Assembly (NCBI RefSeq): GCF_000183665.1
Contig: NC_014774.1
Span: 1,194,279-1,258,278 of the forward strand
DNA length: 64,000 nucleotides
Source of the DNA: Candidatus Liberibacter solanacearum CLso-ZC1
Lineage (GTDB): Bacteria; Pseudomonadota; Alphaproteobacteria; Rhizobiales; Rhizobiaceae
Reading direction: 5' to 3'
The position numbers and the translations under genes were made by a program. The stretch's first letter is position 1. Every line of letters begins with the position of its first letter. Under the pieces are notes generated by a model, which saw only the letters and a list, made by a program, of their open reading frames with translations, ran no database searches and was not told the DNA's origin. Positions 38,495-46,718 of this stretch are shown here, in pieces.

Positions 38495-38983
38495 TAAAAC
38501 AATCTCTAATATCTGTTATAAATATCCCCCTAAAAGGATAAGATAGAAGAGAATTACAGTCTGGATCTCCATAATTCTCTCCAATCTTATCAATTAAAGA
38601 GGATGTGGTTGATCCAGAACCATCGGTTACACGCTACCATAAGTTGATTCAGCATGCAAGCACAAAACAGACAAAAATAGTATTTAATTTAATTTTATGC
38701 TCACCATACCCCCCCCTAAACAATTTTAACTTATAAAGCTTGAAAATGCTTTTATATGCTAGGGGGATAAAGTCGTTATTGTTAAAGTGAGCTTTTGGAG
38801 CTTCGGCAGAACTAAACGTAAAAACTTCAAAACTTTCAAAATTTTATAAAAATTGTCGGAGCATAGGCTCTATATTTTTTCAAAACTCCTCTTGGGGGGC
38901 ACCCCCCTCCTTCAAAACAAAAAAAACTCCACTAGCTCCTTAAACTCCACTAGCTCTAAAAGACTCTTAAAGCACCCTCAGTC
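38495..38983. other. noncoding gap between terS and terL
   Basis: 489 bp with no supported gene. It contains an eight-base C run near 38708 and a perfect GGGGGG-ca-CCCCCC dyad (38894-38907). Terminase subunit genes normally touch, so the gap is unusual. It could hold a packaging (pac/cos) site, a small RNA or a decayed gene; the sequence does not decide. Confidence 0.5.
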
Positions 38984-39526
38984 TCATTTCTTTAGCTTCA
39001 TGGTAGATTGTTTAGCCTTGCTCAACTTCGTTAGCTCTAGTGGCTTTTCTGTGGCTTCTAGGACTCTCATAGCCTTGTTAGCTTGTTGATGTTTTCTTCG
39101 CTCTTCAATCTTAGCTAACACGGGCTTCAAATCTATTGTATGCTTCTGTTCAACCGTCATATGGTTGCCGTAAATCTGACGGTTGAGACGCTCCGCAAGC
39201 CATAATACGCTCTTTTGCTTACGGTCTCGCATCTTGGAGTAGAAAACGGGGTTAGCTAATTCATGCTCTGTTGGCTCTGGTTCATTTGTAACCTCTTCAA
39301 CCATAAGCTCTAACTTCTTCACTCTTGCTTGGTTATAAGATTCTCTATGTTCCGGATATCTTGCTAACCAATCGTAAAAAGCATCAGCAGTCGGCATGTT
39401 AGGATATTTTAAGACTGCTTGCATCGTCTCACCGTTCGCTATTCTTGTTATGATCTCTTTAGTCAGAGATTGAGAGTATTTAACCGTTGGCTTCTGTGGC
39501 TTTCTTTTCTTCGAATTGGCTTTCAT
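38984..39526 (-). CDS. terS: terminase small subunit (putative)
   Basis: About 180 residues from ATG 39526 (MKANSKKRK). A basic N-terminus precedes a helix-turn-helix region (LTKEIITRIANGETMQAVLKYPNMPTADAFYDWL), a pattern common to phage small terminase/HTH proteins. A charged helical C-terminus follows. It is the first gene of the late module on this strand. An earlier in-frame ATG at 39550 is possible. Confidence 0.72.
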   Translation of the reverse strand: MKANSKKRKPQKPTVKYSQSLTKEIITRIANGETMQAVLKYPNMPTADAFYDWLARYPEHRESYNQARVKKLELMVEEVTNEPEPTEHELANPVFYSKMRDRKQKSVLWLAERLNRQIYGNHMTVEQKHTIDLKPVLAKIEERRKHQQANKAMRVLEATEKPLELTKLSKAKQSTMKLKK

Positions 39527-39686
39527 AAAGAAATTATACCTTAAAATCAATTAGTTGTAAATATTTTAGTATGAAAATTCGGGTGCGATTTGGAGTTTAA
39601 ATCGGGGTGGTGAGTTCACATATAACCACTGATATTTTAACCATTTCACCAATTCATCCATTCAAACCCACATTCAATGCTGACAA

Positions 39687-39725
39687 TACTATACTATACT
39701 AAACTTCATTATACTATACTATATT
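39687..39725. repeat. actat/atact pentamer microsatellite
   Basis: Degenerate 5-bp repeats (actatactatact, then atactatactatatt) lie upstream of terS and downstream of the resolvase gene. A related array occurs at 41295-41332. They are AT-only tracts likely prone to slippage. Confidence 0.7.
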
Positions 39726-40163
39726 TCATTTAATCTTTACAACATAATCCAACAAAGCAAGGGCATCGGCTTCATTATCATCAATTGGTTTAAAACCTAA
39801 ACCCTTAACAGCAAGAATAACCAATGCTTTATTGGCATTTCCTTTGCCTGTGATATGTTTTTTAATTGTTTGTACTGGTATACCGCTATATGGAATTTTG
39901 TTTCTTTCGCACCAAGAACTTAAAATACTTAAAAAACCTCCGTAAGCATGGGATGCATCAACTCCTAAATGACGTCTCACCTCTTCAAACCAAACAACAG
40001 AAATTCCTTTTAGTCCATCTAACCAATTTTGGAACTTTAAAAACCTCATACCGCCACCTTCAAATCGTCCATTCTCAAACTTCACCACACCAGAGAATAT
40101 TTGATTATCTTTTTGCACGGCAAATCCCATTTTAGAACCCAAATCTAAAGCTAATATACCCAT
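39726..40163 (-). CDS. phage RuvC-like Holliday junction resolvase
   Basis: A 145-residue RNase H-fold nuclease. The first acidic residue is in ILALDLGSKMGFAV (Asp6), a second in VWFEEV, and the last pair in DDNEADALALL. Phage RuvC-like resolvases of this size trim branched DNA before packaging. It shares no close similarity to the host RuvC. A decayed second copy of its first ~20 codons lies at 41000-41058. Confidence 0.8.
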   Translation of the reverse strand: MGILALDLGSKMGFAVQKDNQIFSGVVKFENGRFEGGGMRFLKFQNWLDGLKGISVVWFEEVRRHLGVDASHAYGGFLSILSSWCERNKIPYSGIPVQTIKKHITGKGNANKALVILAVKGLGFKPIDDNEADALALLDYVVKIK

Positions 40164-40866
40164 AATCCATAAAATCCATTTTAAAGCCTGTCAGAGAATA
40201 TTTATATACTAACATGATAGATTACACTAGTCTACCCCTATAAACAAATTCTAGACCCTTTTATGAGCCTTACAAGCTATACCAAATCATAGATCAAAGC
40301 TAAGAATACAGAAAATTACTTAAAACAGGCTGAATTGAACAGATCAACAGAAAGATCGAAAAATCCGAAACGGCATGTGGTGATTTGGAGGGGGTATTTT
40401 CAGTGTAGCTTTAGCGAAGCGGGGAATATTTGGTATTAATGTATCTACGATACATACCAAAACCCCCAAAACCACTATGCCAAGGGGGTTGTGTTACCAT
40501 TATGCTGGATTGTATCTAAGTGCTTGATTTTACTTGTTTTTTTTGATGATAATTTGCAATAAAAATTGACCATGATAAAACAGTAAAAAACAAAATTCAT
40601 TGGATCACCATGATCCAATCCGTTTATCAATGACTTACGAAATATTTTCATACGATATGAACTATATGATCCAATGAATGATCCAATGAATGATCCAATG
40701 CCATGGACTATATTTTTAAGAGACTTTGAGATCAAAATACAGAATAACCAAATATGCCATTCTTGAAGTGGAAATTTGATTTCTTGCACTGCTCAGAGAT
40801 CTGTGCAATAGTCCAATATTGAATCGCTCAAAAGCAAGCCTCTGAGATGTGTTGATTTGATTTGCT
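40164..40866. other. gene-poor region with short tandem repeats
   Basis: No convincing gene. Three copies of an atgatccaatga unit (about 40668-40702) lie near additional isolated gatccaat words at 40607-40617. Frames seen on the minus strand (40475-41018) are composed of recombined fragments. The region looks like a rearrangement scar. Confidence 0.5.
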
Positions 40867-41058
40867 TTAGGTTTGTTCATCATAAGAACCATTTGATTCT
40901 CTCCCTGCACTGCCGCCAATCCCTGCAATGGAACAGACACCGCCAATCCCTGCACTGCCACTGCAAGTTTCGATTCCCTCTTTGCACAGAAAGTTTTGTT
41001 TGCCCCTATGCACCGCAAAACCCATCTTTGAACCCAGATCTAAAGCCAAAATCCCCAT
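40867..41058 (-). pseudogene. truncated copy of the RuvC-like resolvase gene
   Basis: From ATG 41058 the frame reads MGILALDLGSKMGFAVHRGK, nearly identical to the start of the intact resolvase at 39726-40163. Similarity then ends in a Gly/Ala/Ser-rich repeat (GSAGIGGVCSIAGIGGSAG, built on ccgccaatccctgca units at about 40912-40969). Catalytic residues beyond the first Asp are absent. It is a duplicated, broken copy. Confidence 0.7.
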
Positions 41059-41294
41059 AAAGTGCCCGCTATTAAATTTTCCTACACTAACCCTTTCCAT
41101 TGACTAGCAACCACCAGAAAATCAATTCTAGAGCCTTTTATGCCCTATTAAAACCCTATCCGATAATTAAATAACCCCCCATAAGCACCAAAATATCCCT
41201 ATTAAACAATAAACAATCAAATTAGCCCCCAGACAGAAATCTACCCCTTTGGCATATTATGTGTTTTAACATCTTATCATAAATAAAATTAATT

Positions 41295-41332
41295 TAAGTA
41301 TAATTAAGTATAGTGTAGTATAATATAGTATA
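41295..41332. repeat. AT-rich gtata-type microsatellite
   Basis: Degenerate repeats of taagtata/tagtata, similar in composition to 39687-39725, lead directly into the first copy of an 85-bp direct repeat. Confidence 0.6.
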
Positions 41333-41407
41333 GATTAAAGTAACAGATGTGTTAAAAGACCTTTAGATATATCCTAAGCTGGAAAGCAAGAAGATGGATA
41401 CGAAAAA
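41323..41407. repeat. 85-bp direct repeat, copy 1
   Basis: The segment starting atagtatagattaaag matches 42648-42732 with about three substitutions. The two copies flank repressor gene 1. Continuing downstream, an ATG at 41394 opens 58 codons with no recognisable product. Confidence 0.85.
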
Positions 41408-41474
41408 AAAGGAATTAGAAAAAAATGTTCTTAAAAGGTGTTGTAATAGCTATCTAGTTATGTTATATAGTTGG

Positions 41475-41524
41475 TCACCCTTGTATATGGTGAATAATAT
41501 ACTTTTCACCCTTGTATATGGTGA
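41475..41524. promoter_or_regulatory. tandem operator-like dyads
   Basis: Two identical 19-mers, tcacccttgtatatggtga, occur at 41475-41493 and 41506-41524. Each has inverted TCACC/GGTGA arms. Their 31-bp spacing equals about three helical turns, so a dimeric repressor could bind both on one DNA face. AT-rich -10-like sequence lies between them. The cognate protein is probably one of the two nearby double-HTH repressors. Confidence 0.6.
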
Positions 41525-41744
41525 TGGCGAATATACAAATACCGAGTTAGCCAGTAATACTCAATAATGTTGTTTGTTTTCTAACTTTATCTTAACGGAT
41601 AGAGCAAAAGGTCTACTATACTTGGATTATATCTTTACGATATATGATAAGTTTTCTTACGCCTTACAGACTATTTATAGTGATGCCAGAGACTATATTT
41701 TAGGACGATTTAGAAAAACCCTAATAATATCAGTAGAAATACCC

Positions 41745-41850
41745 GCATCCAAATTTAGATCAGTCCAAATTTGGACACATCTATTGTGACAGTCTATAAT
41801 CAACCGCCCCAAATTTGGGTTGGTTAACTTCTAGCTTCTCAAAGAGATAT
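41745..41850 (-). pseudogene. Rha-type antirepressor fragments
   Basis: On the minus strand this stretch reads EKLEVNQPKFGAVDY, followed out of frame by further PKFG/SKFG-like pieces. About 50 bp (near 41797-41848) is an inverted near-identical copy of 56046-56097 in the second Rha fragment region. Each piece includes the palindrome ccaaatttgg. It is a recombination relic, not an intact gene. Confidence 0.6.
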
Positions 41851-41852
41851 TT

Positions 41853-42525
41853 TTAATTTTTATCACTGTAGGAATCCTCGCCCTTTAGGATCTCACAACC
41901 TAAGATTCTTCGAACCTCTATACCAACCAACACACCAAAAGATTGTAAAAAGTTGTGTAAAACGTCTACTGCAACCTTGACTTTTTCTTTGATTCTGGTG
42001 AAAATTGCTTTGCTTTGCTCGTAGTCTGCTCTTTTTTGGGACTATTTCCTCATCACCGAAGTAAATCCAGTCTAATGGCTTTCCTAAAGCTCTCTTGATC
42101 TTAAGAGCCGTTTTGATTTCGGGTGCTGATATTCCTCTTTCGTAGGTGCTTACGGTCGAAACTGGCAACCCTACCCATTCCCCAAATTCTTTTAAGGTCA
42201 TTCCTTCTTCTTTTCTGAATTTTTTAATTCTTTCGCCTATTTCTATAGGGTTTATTAGTCTCTTCTTGATCCTGTCAGAGCTTTTAATCTTGGCTTCTAC
42301 ACCATCATACAACCAGTCAAAAGATGCTCCAAACTCATTACGTAAAAACAAAGCGTAGTTGGTACTGGCGGGTTGCACGCCTGCTTCATACTTATATACA
42401 GCGCCACCTTGATCGTCGGTTTTTTTTATAATATCCGAACGTTTATAACCGTACCTTTCACGCAAATCCCTAAAACGCTGTCCTATTTGCTGCCAATCTA
42501 AGGTGTTTTCTAGTTCCTTTTCCAT
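41853..42525 (-). CDS. phage repressor 1 with two XRE-type HTH domains, 1-base frameshift
   Basis: The first HTH is at about 10-70 (IGQRFRDLRERYGYKRSDI) and the second at about 92-155 (GERIKKFRKEEGMTLKEFGEWVGLPVSTVSTYERG). The uninterrupted frame ends at 41893 with an odd tail. Removing one T from the six-T run at 42032-42037 gives a natural continuation, ADYEQSKAIFTRIKEKVKVA and so on, to a stop at 41853 (223 residues). It is a paralogue of the repressor at 43542-44297. It probably controls lysogeny through the operators nearby. Confidence 0.78.
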
Positions 42526-42647
42526 ACCTTTTTATACCTCAAACTAAAGTGTTAGTAAAGGTCTACGGTGGTGCCTAGAAAATAATTAAGGAATATACTT
42601 CTTTTTTATGTAGATAGTGTAGATCGCCTAAGCCAATATTGGAATTG

Positions 42648-42732
42648 ATAGTATAGATTAAAGTAACAGATGTGCTAAAAGACCTTTAGAGATATCCTAA
42701 GCTGGAAAGCAAGAAGATGAATACGAAAAAAA
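42648..42732. repeat. 85-bp direct repeat, copy 2
   Basis: This copy matches 41323-41407 and lies between the repressor 1 start and the end of the membrane protein gene. The arrangement suggests segmental duplication of the immunity region. Confidence 0.85.
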
Positions 42733-42782
42733 CAGTGTCGAAAGTAAAAAATATGAGTAGGGAAAAGGAATTAGAAGTTTTT

Positions 42783-43460
42783 TTAAAAGCTTTTATTAAA
42801 GTCAATACGAAATTTTTCAGCACTTTCTATCGAACCTGTTGTTATGGAATCCCTCAGTACTATTACATGCTCTAAGTAATCATGAACATGTTTGGTTTCT
42901 AAAGCCTGCGATAAAGGGCTTACTCCCAAGGAATTAAAAAAGGATTCAATAAAGTTTATTTTTTCTTCAATATATTTTGGGATATTCTTAGCATTACTAT
43001 ATGTAGACCAAACGCTAACTTCGGAGTAAACGTAAGTAATCCTCGTAAGACCCTCTATGATTCTATCCTCTTCTTGTTGCCTCCTATCCTCTTCTTGTTG
43101 TTTTCTATTTTTTTCTTGTTGTTTTCTATTCTCTTCTTGTTGTTTAGCCCATTCCTTAGCAGGGTACATAAATCCCTCTGCCATAAATTTTATAAACCAA
43201 ATGGCTATAATACAATGGTAAAAATGAGATGAAGGAAAGTCGCCTGTAAACGATACCCAGCAGAATATGCTAATAGCCGTCAGCGAACCTACTGTAAGAA
43301 AATTCGTAAAAGAAGCCAAAAGTAAATAAGGCATCGTATCTTTAATAGCTTGCTTTTTATCCCTTTTCCAAAAAGAAATCAATATAGTCATAATAGTCAT
43401 ATCAAACTTTGGCATAAAGATATGTAGCAAGATCCGAAATAGTCCGATTATCCACTCCAT
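42783..43460 (-). CDS. membrane protein with QQEENRK heptad repeats
   Basis: A 225-residue protein with three hydrophobic segments (about 3-20, 44-68, 78-98), then about four 7-residue repeats (KQQEENR type, 21-bp units) and a helical cytoplasmic-looking domain (about 140-225). I do not recognise the family. It sits between the two repressor genes, a usual place for genes expressed in lysogens such as superinfection exclusion or abortive infection functions; this role is inference. Confidence 0.7.
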   Translation of the reverse strand: MEWIIGLFRILLHIFMPKFDMTIMTILISFWKRDKKQAIKDTMPYLLLASFTNFLTVGSLTAISIFCWVSFTGDFPSSHFYHCIIAIWFIKFMAEGFMYPAKEWAKQQEENRKQQEKNRKQQEEDRRQQEEDRIIEGLTRITYVYSEVSVWSTYSNAKNIPKYIEEKINFIESFFNSLGVSPLSQALETKHVHDYLEHVIVLRDSITTGSIESAEKFRIDFNKSF

Positions 43461-43541
43461 AATCAGCAGATCCCCCTAAGAACTTGAATATAGGGGATAA
43501 AAACTGTCTCAAAAAGACCGAAACTTGTGCCAAACTGACAC

Positions 43542-44297
43542 TTATTCGCTTGACTTTTGCTTTTTTTGGTGAGAACGTGAGTTGAGTTGAGTTGAGTTGA
43601 GTTGAGTTGAGTTGAGTTGACTATCTTTCGTTGTACTGGTAGATAAGGTTGCATTGTGTTTTTGTTCCATTCTTAAACGTGTAGTTAACATGGCTAAATC
43701 TCTCTCATCCATATTCTTAATATAACTTATGGCTTCTTCTTTTAACTCTTTCTTAAGTTGTTTTAAGGGAATGGTTGGTTTAGTTGTAACAGATGGTCGC
43801 ACTCTATTTCTAGTGCCTATACACTCATCCCCAAAATATATCCAGTCTAAAGTTTTATTTAATGCTCTCTTGATCTTCAGGGCAGTCTTGATTTCTGGTG
43901 TTCTATGTCCGTTCTCTATATTACCAACTCCCACAGATGATAAACCTATTAATAATCCGAACTCTTTTTGGGTTAAGCCCATTTTTAACCTAATAGCTTT
44001 CAACCTTGCCCCTATAGCATGGGGGTTGAAAATCTTTTTTTCAGTCCTATCCCTTTCGGATCTTAAGTTCTCTACACCATCATACAACCAATCGAAAGAC
44101 GCACCGAATGTATTACGTAGGAATAAGGCGTAGTTGGTACTGGCTGGAGCTAATCCCGCTTCAAATCTAGCTACATTGCCCCGTCTTCCCGACATGCTAA
44201 CCAGTTCGGTTTGATCAAAGCCGTGTTGCTTTCGTAACGCCCTAAAGCGTTGCCCTATTTCTTTCCAATTAAGGTTGTTTTTAAGTTCCTTGTCCAT
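43542..44297 (-). CDS. phage repressor 2 with two XRE-type HTH domains and slippable C-terminus
   Basis: A 251-residue protein with HTH 1 at about 10-70 (IGQRFRALRKQHGFDQTEL) and HTH 2 at about 90-155 (GARLKAIRLKMGLTQKEFGLLIGLSSVGVGNIENG). The C-terminal tail contains LNSTQ repeats encoded by eight perfect 5-bp units. Because five is not a multiple of three, gain or loss of a unit changes the C-terminus. It lies divergent from the early promoter at 44364-44416 and is the best candidate for its repressor. Confidence 0.82.
   Translation of the reverse strand: MDKELKNNLNWKEIGQRFRALRKQHGFDQTELVSMSGRRGNVARFEAGLAPASTNYALFLRNTFGASFDWLYDGVENLRSERDRTEKKIFNPHAIGARLKAIRLKMGLTQKEFGLLIGLSSVGVGNIENGHRTPEIKTALKIKRALNKTLDWIYFGDECIGTRNRVRPSVTTKPTIPLKQLKKELKEEAISYIKNMDERDLAMLTTRLRMEQKHNATLSTSTTKDSQLNSTQLNSTQLNSRSHQKKQKSSE
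43581..43620. repeat. 8 x GTTGA pentanucleotide repeat in repressor 2
   Basis: Eight perfect copies of gttga, preceded by a near copy (cgtga), lie in the 3' end of the repressor gene. Slippage would shift the reading frame. An alternative frame from 43463 to 43654 continues through the same repeat with a different 40-residue end. Confidence 0.95.
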
Positions 44298-44363
44298 ACC
44301 CTTTTATTATACCCAAAATCAAAGATTTAGTAAAGGATTGTAGTTTTATCTATGTAAAATAAC

Positions 44364-44416
44364 CTATCAATAATATCAAAATAATACTTGACTAGTTGAT
44401 ATTATCGATAGATACT
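44364..44416 (+). promoter_or_regulatory. early promoter with flanking inverted operators (P-early 1)
   Basis: The -35 ttgact (44388-44393) and -10 gatact (44411-44416) are separated by 17 bp. A 14-bp operator ctatcaataatatc (44364-44377) lies upstream of the -35. Its inverted near-copy gatattatcgatag (44398-44411) fills the spacer up to the -10. The layout is the same as at 53295-53347. It should drive the plus-strand operon from 44463. Confidence 0.75.
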
Positions 44417-44462
44417 CCCCCTAGTTAAACAAAACGATTATTTAAAAACCTAGGAGTAGATA

Positions 44463-44816
44463 ATGACAACAGAAGTACAAGAACAGTTTAAAAAACATGA
44501 AGAGTTAGAATTGAATAAAGAAGACATGTTTGAGAAGTTCAAAGAACATTACTTAAACCGTGATTTATCGTATATTTTGGGGACTGATATACAGCGTGAT
44601 CTTTACAATGAAATTACTGTTCAAATGAATCCAGATTATAGCGGGCTTGGCATAAGGGCTATGATAAAGGACAAAATATTAGATGATATGGTGGAGGCAT
44701 TTGAAAAGTTTTGTTCGTTTGATAGATCCGATTTTGCAGATGAAATAGATGATTTCGCAGATGATTTAATACAAGAGAACTTCGAAATAGAAGTACGCTT
44801 TAACACACCTAACTAA
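44463..44816 (+). CDS. early phage protein of unknown function
   Basis: A 117-residue acidic, helical protein with a good ribosome site (AGGAG, 8 bp before ATG). It is the first gene after P-early 1, the position of Cro-like or antirestriction genes, but it lacks any DNA-binding motif I recognise. The C-terminal half is Asp/Glu/Phe-rich (FADEIDDFADDLIQENFEI), which could be a DNA mimic; that is speculation. Confidence 0.65.
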   Translation: MTTEVQEQFKKHEELELNKEDMFEKFKEHYLNRDLSYILGTDIQRDLYNEITVQMNPDYSGLGIRAMIKDKILDDMVEAFEKFCSFDRSDFADEIDDFADDLIQENFEIEVRFNTPN

Positions 44817-44848
44817 AACCCACTATTATTGAAAGGAAAATATATCAA

Positions 44849-45064
44849 ATGAAAACTAAAACATTCTTAATAGCATCTATCATTGCAACTAGTGGCTTAT
44901 TAGCGGGTTGTAATCTAGCGGATGAACCAAAGAAGCTTAATCCTGATCAAATCTGTGATGCCATTTGCAAACTTAATCTACAAGAACAACAAGAGCTACA
45001 AAGTAAGGTAGATCAGAAATATGAAGATCACCTTAAAACTGGTACTAAAATATCAAGTGATTAG
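44849..45064 (+). CDS. small phage lipoprotein
   Basis: A 71-residue product with a clear lipoprotein signal peptide: Lys-rich start, hydrophobic core and lipobox LLAGC (Cys21). The mature part is about 50 polar residues with two more cysteines (CDAICKL). Ribosome site AAAGGA precedes it. A strong terminator follows at 45078-45115. Small early lipoproteins in prophages often block superinfection or phage adsorption; no direct evidence here. Confidence 0.75.
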   Translation: MKTKTFLIASIIATSGLLAGCNLADEPKKLNPDQICDAICKLNLQEQQELQSKVDQKYEDHLKTGTKISSD

Positions 45065-45077
45065 AGTTTTAAATAGC

Positions 45078-45115
45078 AAAAAAGCCCCTTAAGTATGGGT
45101 GCTCAGGGGGCTTTT
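45078..45115 (+). terminator. rho-independent terminator after the lipoprotein gene
   Basis: An inverted repeat AAAAGCCCC (45080-45088) and GGGGCTTTT (45107-45115) with an 18-bp loop ends in a short T run. It would end or attenuate transcription between the lipoprotein and the BRO gene. Confidence 0.8.
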
Positions 45116-45208
45116 AAACAACAAAGGAAGAAAACAATGAACAGATAAAGAAGCATTGATTAATGAGTAATGTAACAAAAGTAACAGAAGAAATCAAGGA
45201 AACTAACT

Positions 45209-45994
45209 ATGAGTAACATAATACCATTTGAATTTGAAAGCAACAAGATTCGTACTGTTGTAGATAAAGATAATACTATTCTATTTGTAGCTAAGGATAT
45301 AGCGGAAGCTTTGGGGTATAAAAATTCTAATGAGGCTGTAAATGAACATTGTAAGGGGGTAGTAAAACGCTACCCCCTTAAGACTGACGGAGGAATACAA
45401 AAGGTTAGGGTTATTCTTGAATCCGACGTTTATCGTTTAATAGTTAAAAGTAAATTACCATCAGCTGAGAAGTTTGAACGCTGGGTATTTGAAGAGGTTT
45501 TACCAACCTTACGTAAAACGGGTAGTTATTCGATTAATCCACCGAAGCCACAAGTCTTTATAACTGGTGGATTGTTGAAAGAGCTACGGTTACTGACAGA
45601 CAACCACGGTAATTTAATGAGAAAAGCAGGAATAGACGAAAACCAGATCTTAATAGCTTCTTCTAGAGTGATGGAGAGTGTCTTAGGGGTTAATCCCGCC
45701 AACACGTTAGATATCCCTACCCCTAATAACAGCCAGTATTACACCGCTACTGCATTAGGTGAACAACTACCAGTTAAGTTAAGTGGTCGAGAAATCAATA
45801 AACGACTTGTGCGTTTGGGTTTCCTCTTAGTTGAACATGAACCATCAGGAAAACGTAGAAACATACTTACAACGAAAGGCAAGGAGTTAGGAGGAAGAGT
45901 ATTTGACTCGGGCAAGAAACACTCTGATGGCTCTATCGTTCAAAGCATCAAGTGGCAAGAAAACATCTTAGATATTTTGAAAGCAAATCATTAA
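45209..45994 (+). CDS. BRO-family phage antirepressor, copy 1
   Basis: A 261-residue protein with a BRO-N domain (about 1-110: FEFESNKIRTVVDKDNTILFVAKDIAEALGY, and PSAEKFERWVFEEVLPTLRKTG) and a C-terminal winged-helix-like KilA-C type region with TATALGEQLPVKLSGREINKRL. Such proteins antagonise phage repressors. Its N-terminal half is nearly identical to that at 56166-56960, while the C-terminal halves differ. Ribosome site AAGGA precedes the ATG. Confidence 0.88.
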   Translation: MSNIIPFEFESNKIRTVVDKDNTILFVAKDIAEALGYKNSNEAVNEHCKGVVKRYPLKTDGGIQKVRVILESDVYRLIVKSKLPSAEKFERWVFEEVLPTLRKTGSYSINPPKPQVFITGGLLKELRLLTDNHGNLMRKAGIDENQILIASSRVMESVLGVNPANTLDIPTPNNSQYYTATALGEQLPVKLSGREINKRLVRLGFLLVEHEPSGKRRNILTTKGKELGGRVFDSGKKHSDGSIVQSIKWQENILDILKANH

Positions 45995-46013
45995 AATATA
46001 AGGAGTATTTACT

Positions 46014-46268
46014 ATGCTATCGCCTAAACTTAAATATTATACCCCTACTGAAATTGGTGAAATGCTTACACCTAAGCTAACCGTTCCACAGGTTAATTAT
46101 ATGCTTGTACAAGATGGCTTCCAACTTGAAGATAAACACGATGATCCACATAAACCTATGTGGAGCAAACTAGTGGCAGATCAGATCCAATACGCAATCA
46201 ACGCTACAATTATAGCATATATAGCGGATGGGATGAGAGAAGATGAAATCGAAGCAGAAAGGAACTAA
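46014..46268 (+). CDS. antirepressor C-terminal-domain-like small protein
   Basis: An 84-residue protein starting 19 bp after BRO copy 1, with a strong AAGGAG site. The motif YYTPTEIGEMLTPKLTVPQVNYMLVQDGF parallels the C-terminal domain of the antirepressor just upstream and that of copy 2 (YLTPTAIGELLNPVIKAKALN). It may be a stand-alone regulator or a split-off module. Confidence 0.68.
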   Translation: MLSPKLKYYTPTEIGEMLTPKLTVPQVNYMLVQDGFQLEDKHDDPHKPMWSKLVADQIQYAINATIIAYIADGMREDEIEAERN

Positions 46269-46270
46269 CG

Positions 46271-46363
46271 ATGCTTAATTTCATGTTCGGTTTCACAACG
46301 TGTTTTCTACTGTTTTATGCGATTTTTATTTTTCTTGAAGCTTGGTATGGAGAACAAAAATAA
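46271..46363 (+). CDS. micro membrane protein 1 (30 aa)
   Basis: Thirty codons starting MLNFMFGFTTCFLLFYAIFI, predicted as one transmembrane helix with a short polar tail. It starts 2 bp after the previous stop and its stop overlaps the next start (TAATG), so it is embedded in a coupled chain. No family recognised. Confidence 0.55.
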   Translation: MLNFMFGFTTCFLLFYAIFIFLEAWYGEQK

Positions 46364-46536
46364 TGATCAGCATTAGTTTTAATCACTTTGTAGTTATTGT
46401 TTGCATCATCGTCGCTTTGGCTTGTGTTGGTGGTTTAATATACGACCATTTAAAGGTTAAACGGCGTAGAAAACCTGTTAAATTATCCTTTAGAAATGCC
46501 AAAATTCCAAGAAGCAAGAAGAGAAAGAAGAAGTAA
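46363..46536 (+). CDS. micro membrane protein 2 (57 aa)
   Basis: From ATG 46363 the product has an N-terminal transmembrane helix (VVIVCIIVALACVGGLIY) and a strongly basic tail (RRRKPVKL, SKKRKKK). Start and stop both overlap neighbours as TAATG. The topology, a single helix with a cationic cytoplasmic tail, recalls small lysis-timing or exclusion proteins; no family recognised. Confidence 0.6.
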   Translation: MISISFNHFVVIVCIIVALACVGGLIYDHLKVKRRRKPVKLSFRNAKIPRSKKRKKK

Positions 46537-46718
46537 TGATATTTACTGCTTTTTGTATTGGCGGACTAGTCTTTCTCGCCCTTTTAGTACTTTTAGATAT
46601 TTTGGAAGTTTATAAGTTGAGGAAAGAGAATGAATTTTTGAGAGAAAAGAACTCGATATTAGTAGCGTTATATATAGAGAAATTAAGATCCACACGTAAG
46701 GACAAGAACCATGAGTAA
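46536..46718 (+). CDS. micro membrane protein 3 (60 aa)
   Basis: One N-terminal transmembrane helix (FCIGGLVFLALLVLLDILEV) followed by a charged coiled-coil-like helix. Coupled to the preceding gene by TAATG. No family recognised. Confidence 0.6.
   Translation: MIFTAFCIGGLVFLALLVLLDILEVYKLRKENEFLREKNSILVALYIEKLRSTRKDKNHE

Noticed and set aside
38894..38907. G6/C6 dyad as a rho-independent terminator
   Set aside because: No T run follows on either strand at the right distance, and the loop is only two bases.
40668..40702. Short tandem repeats as a CRISPR array
   Set aside because: Units of about 12 bp without spacers; no cas genes in the window.
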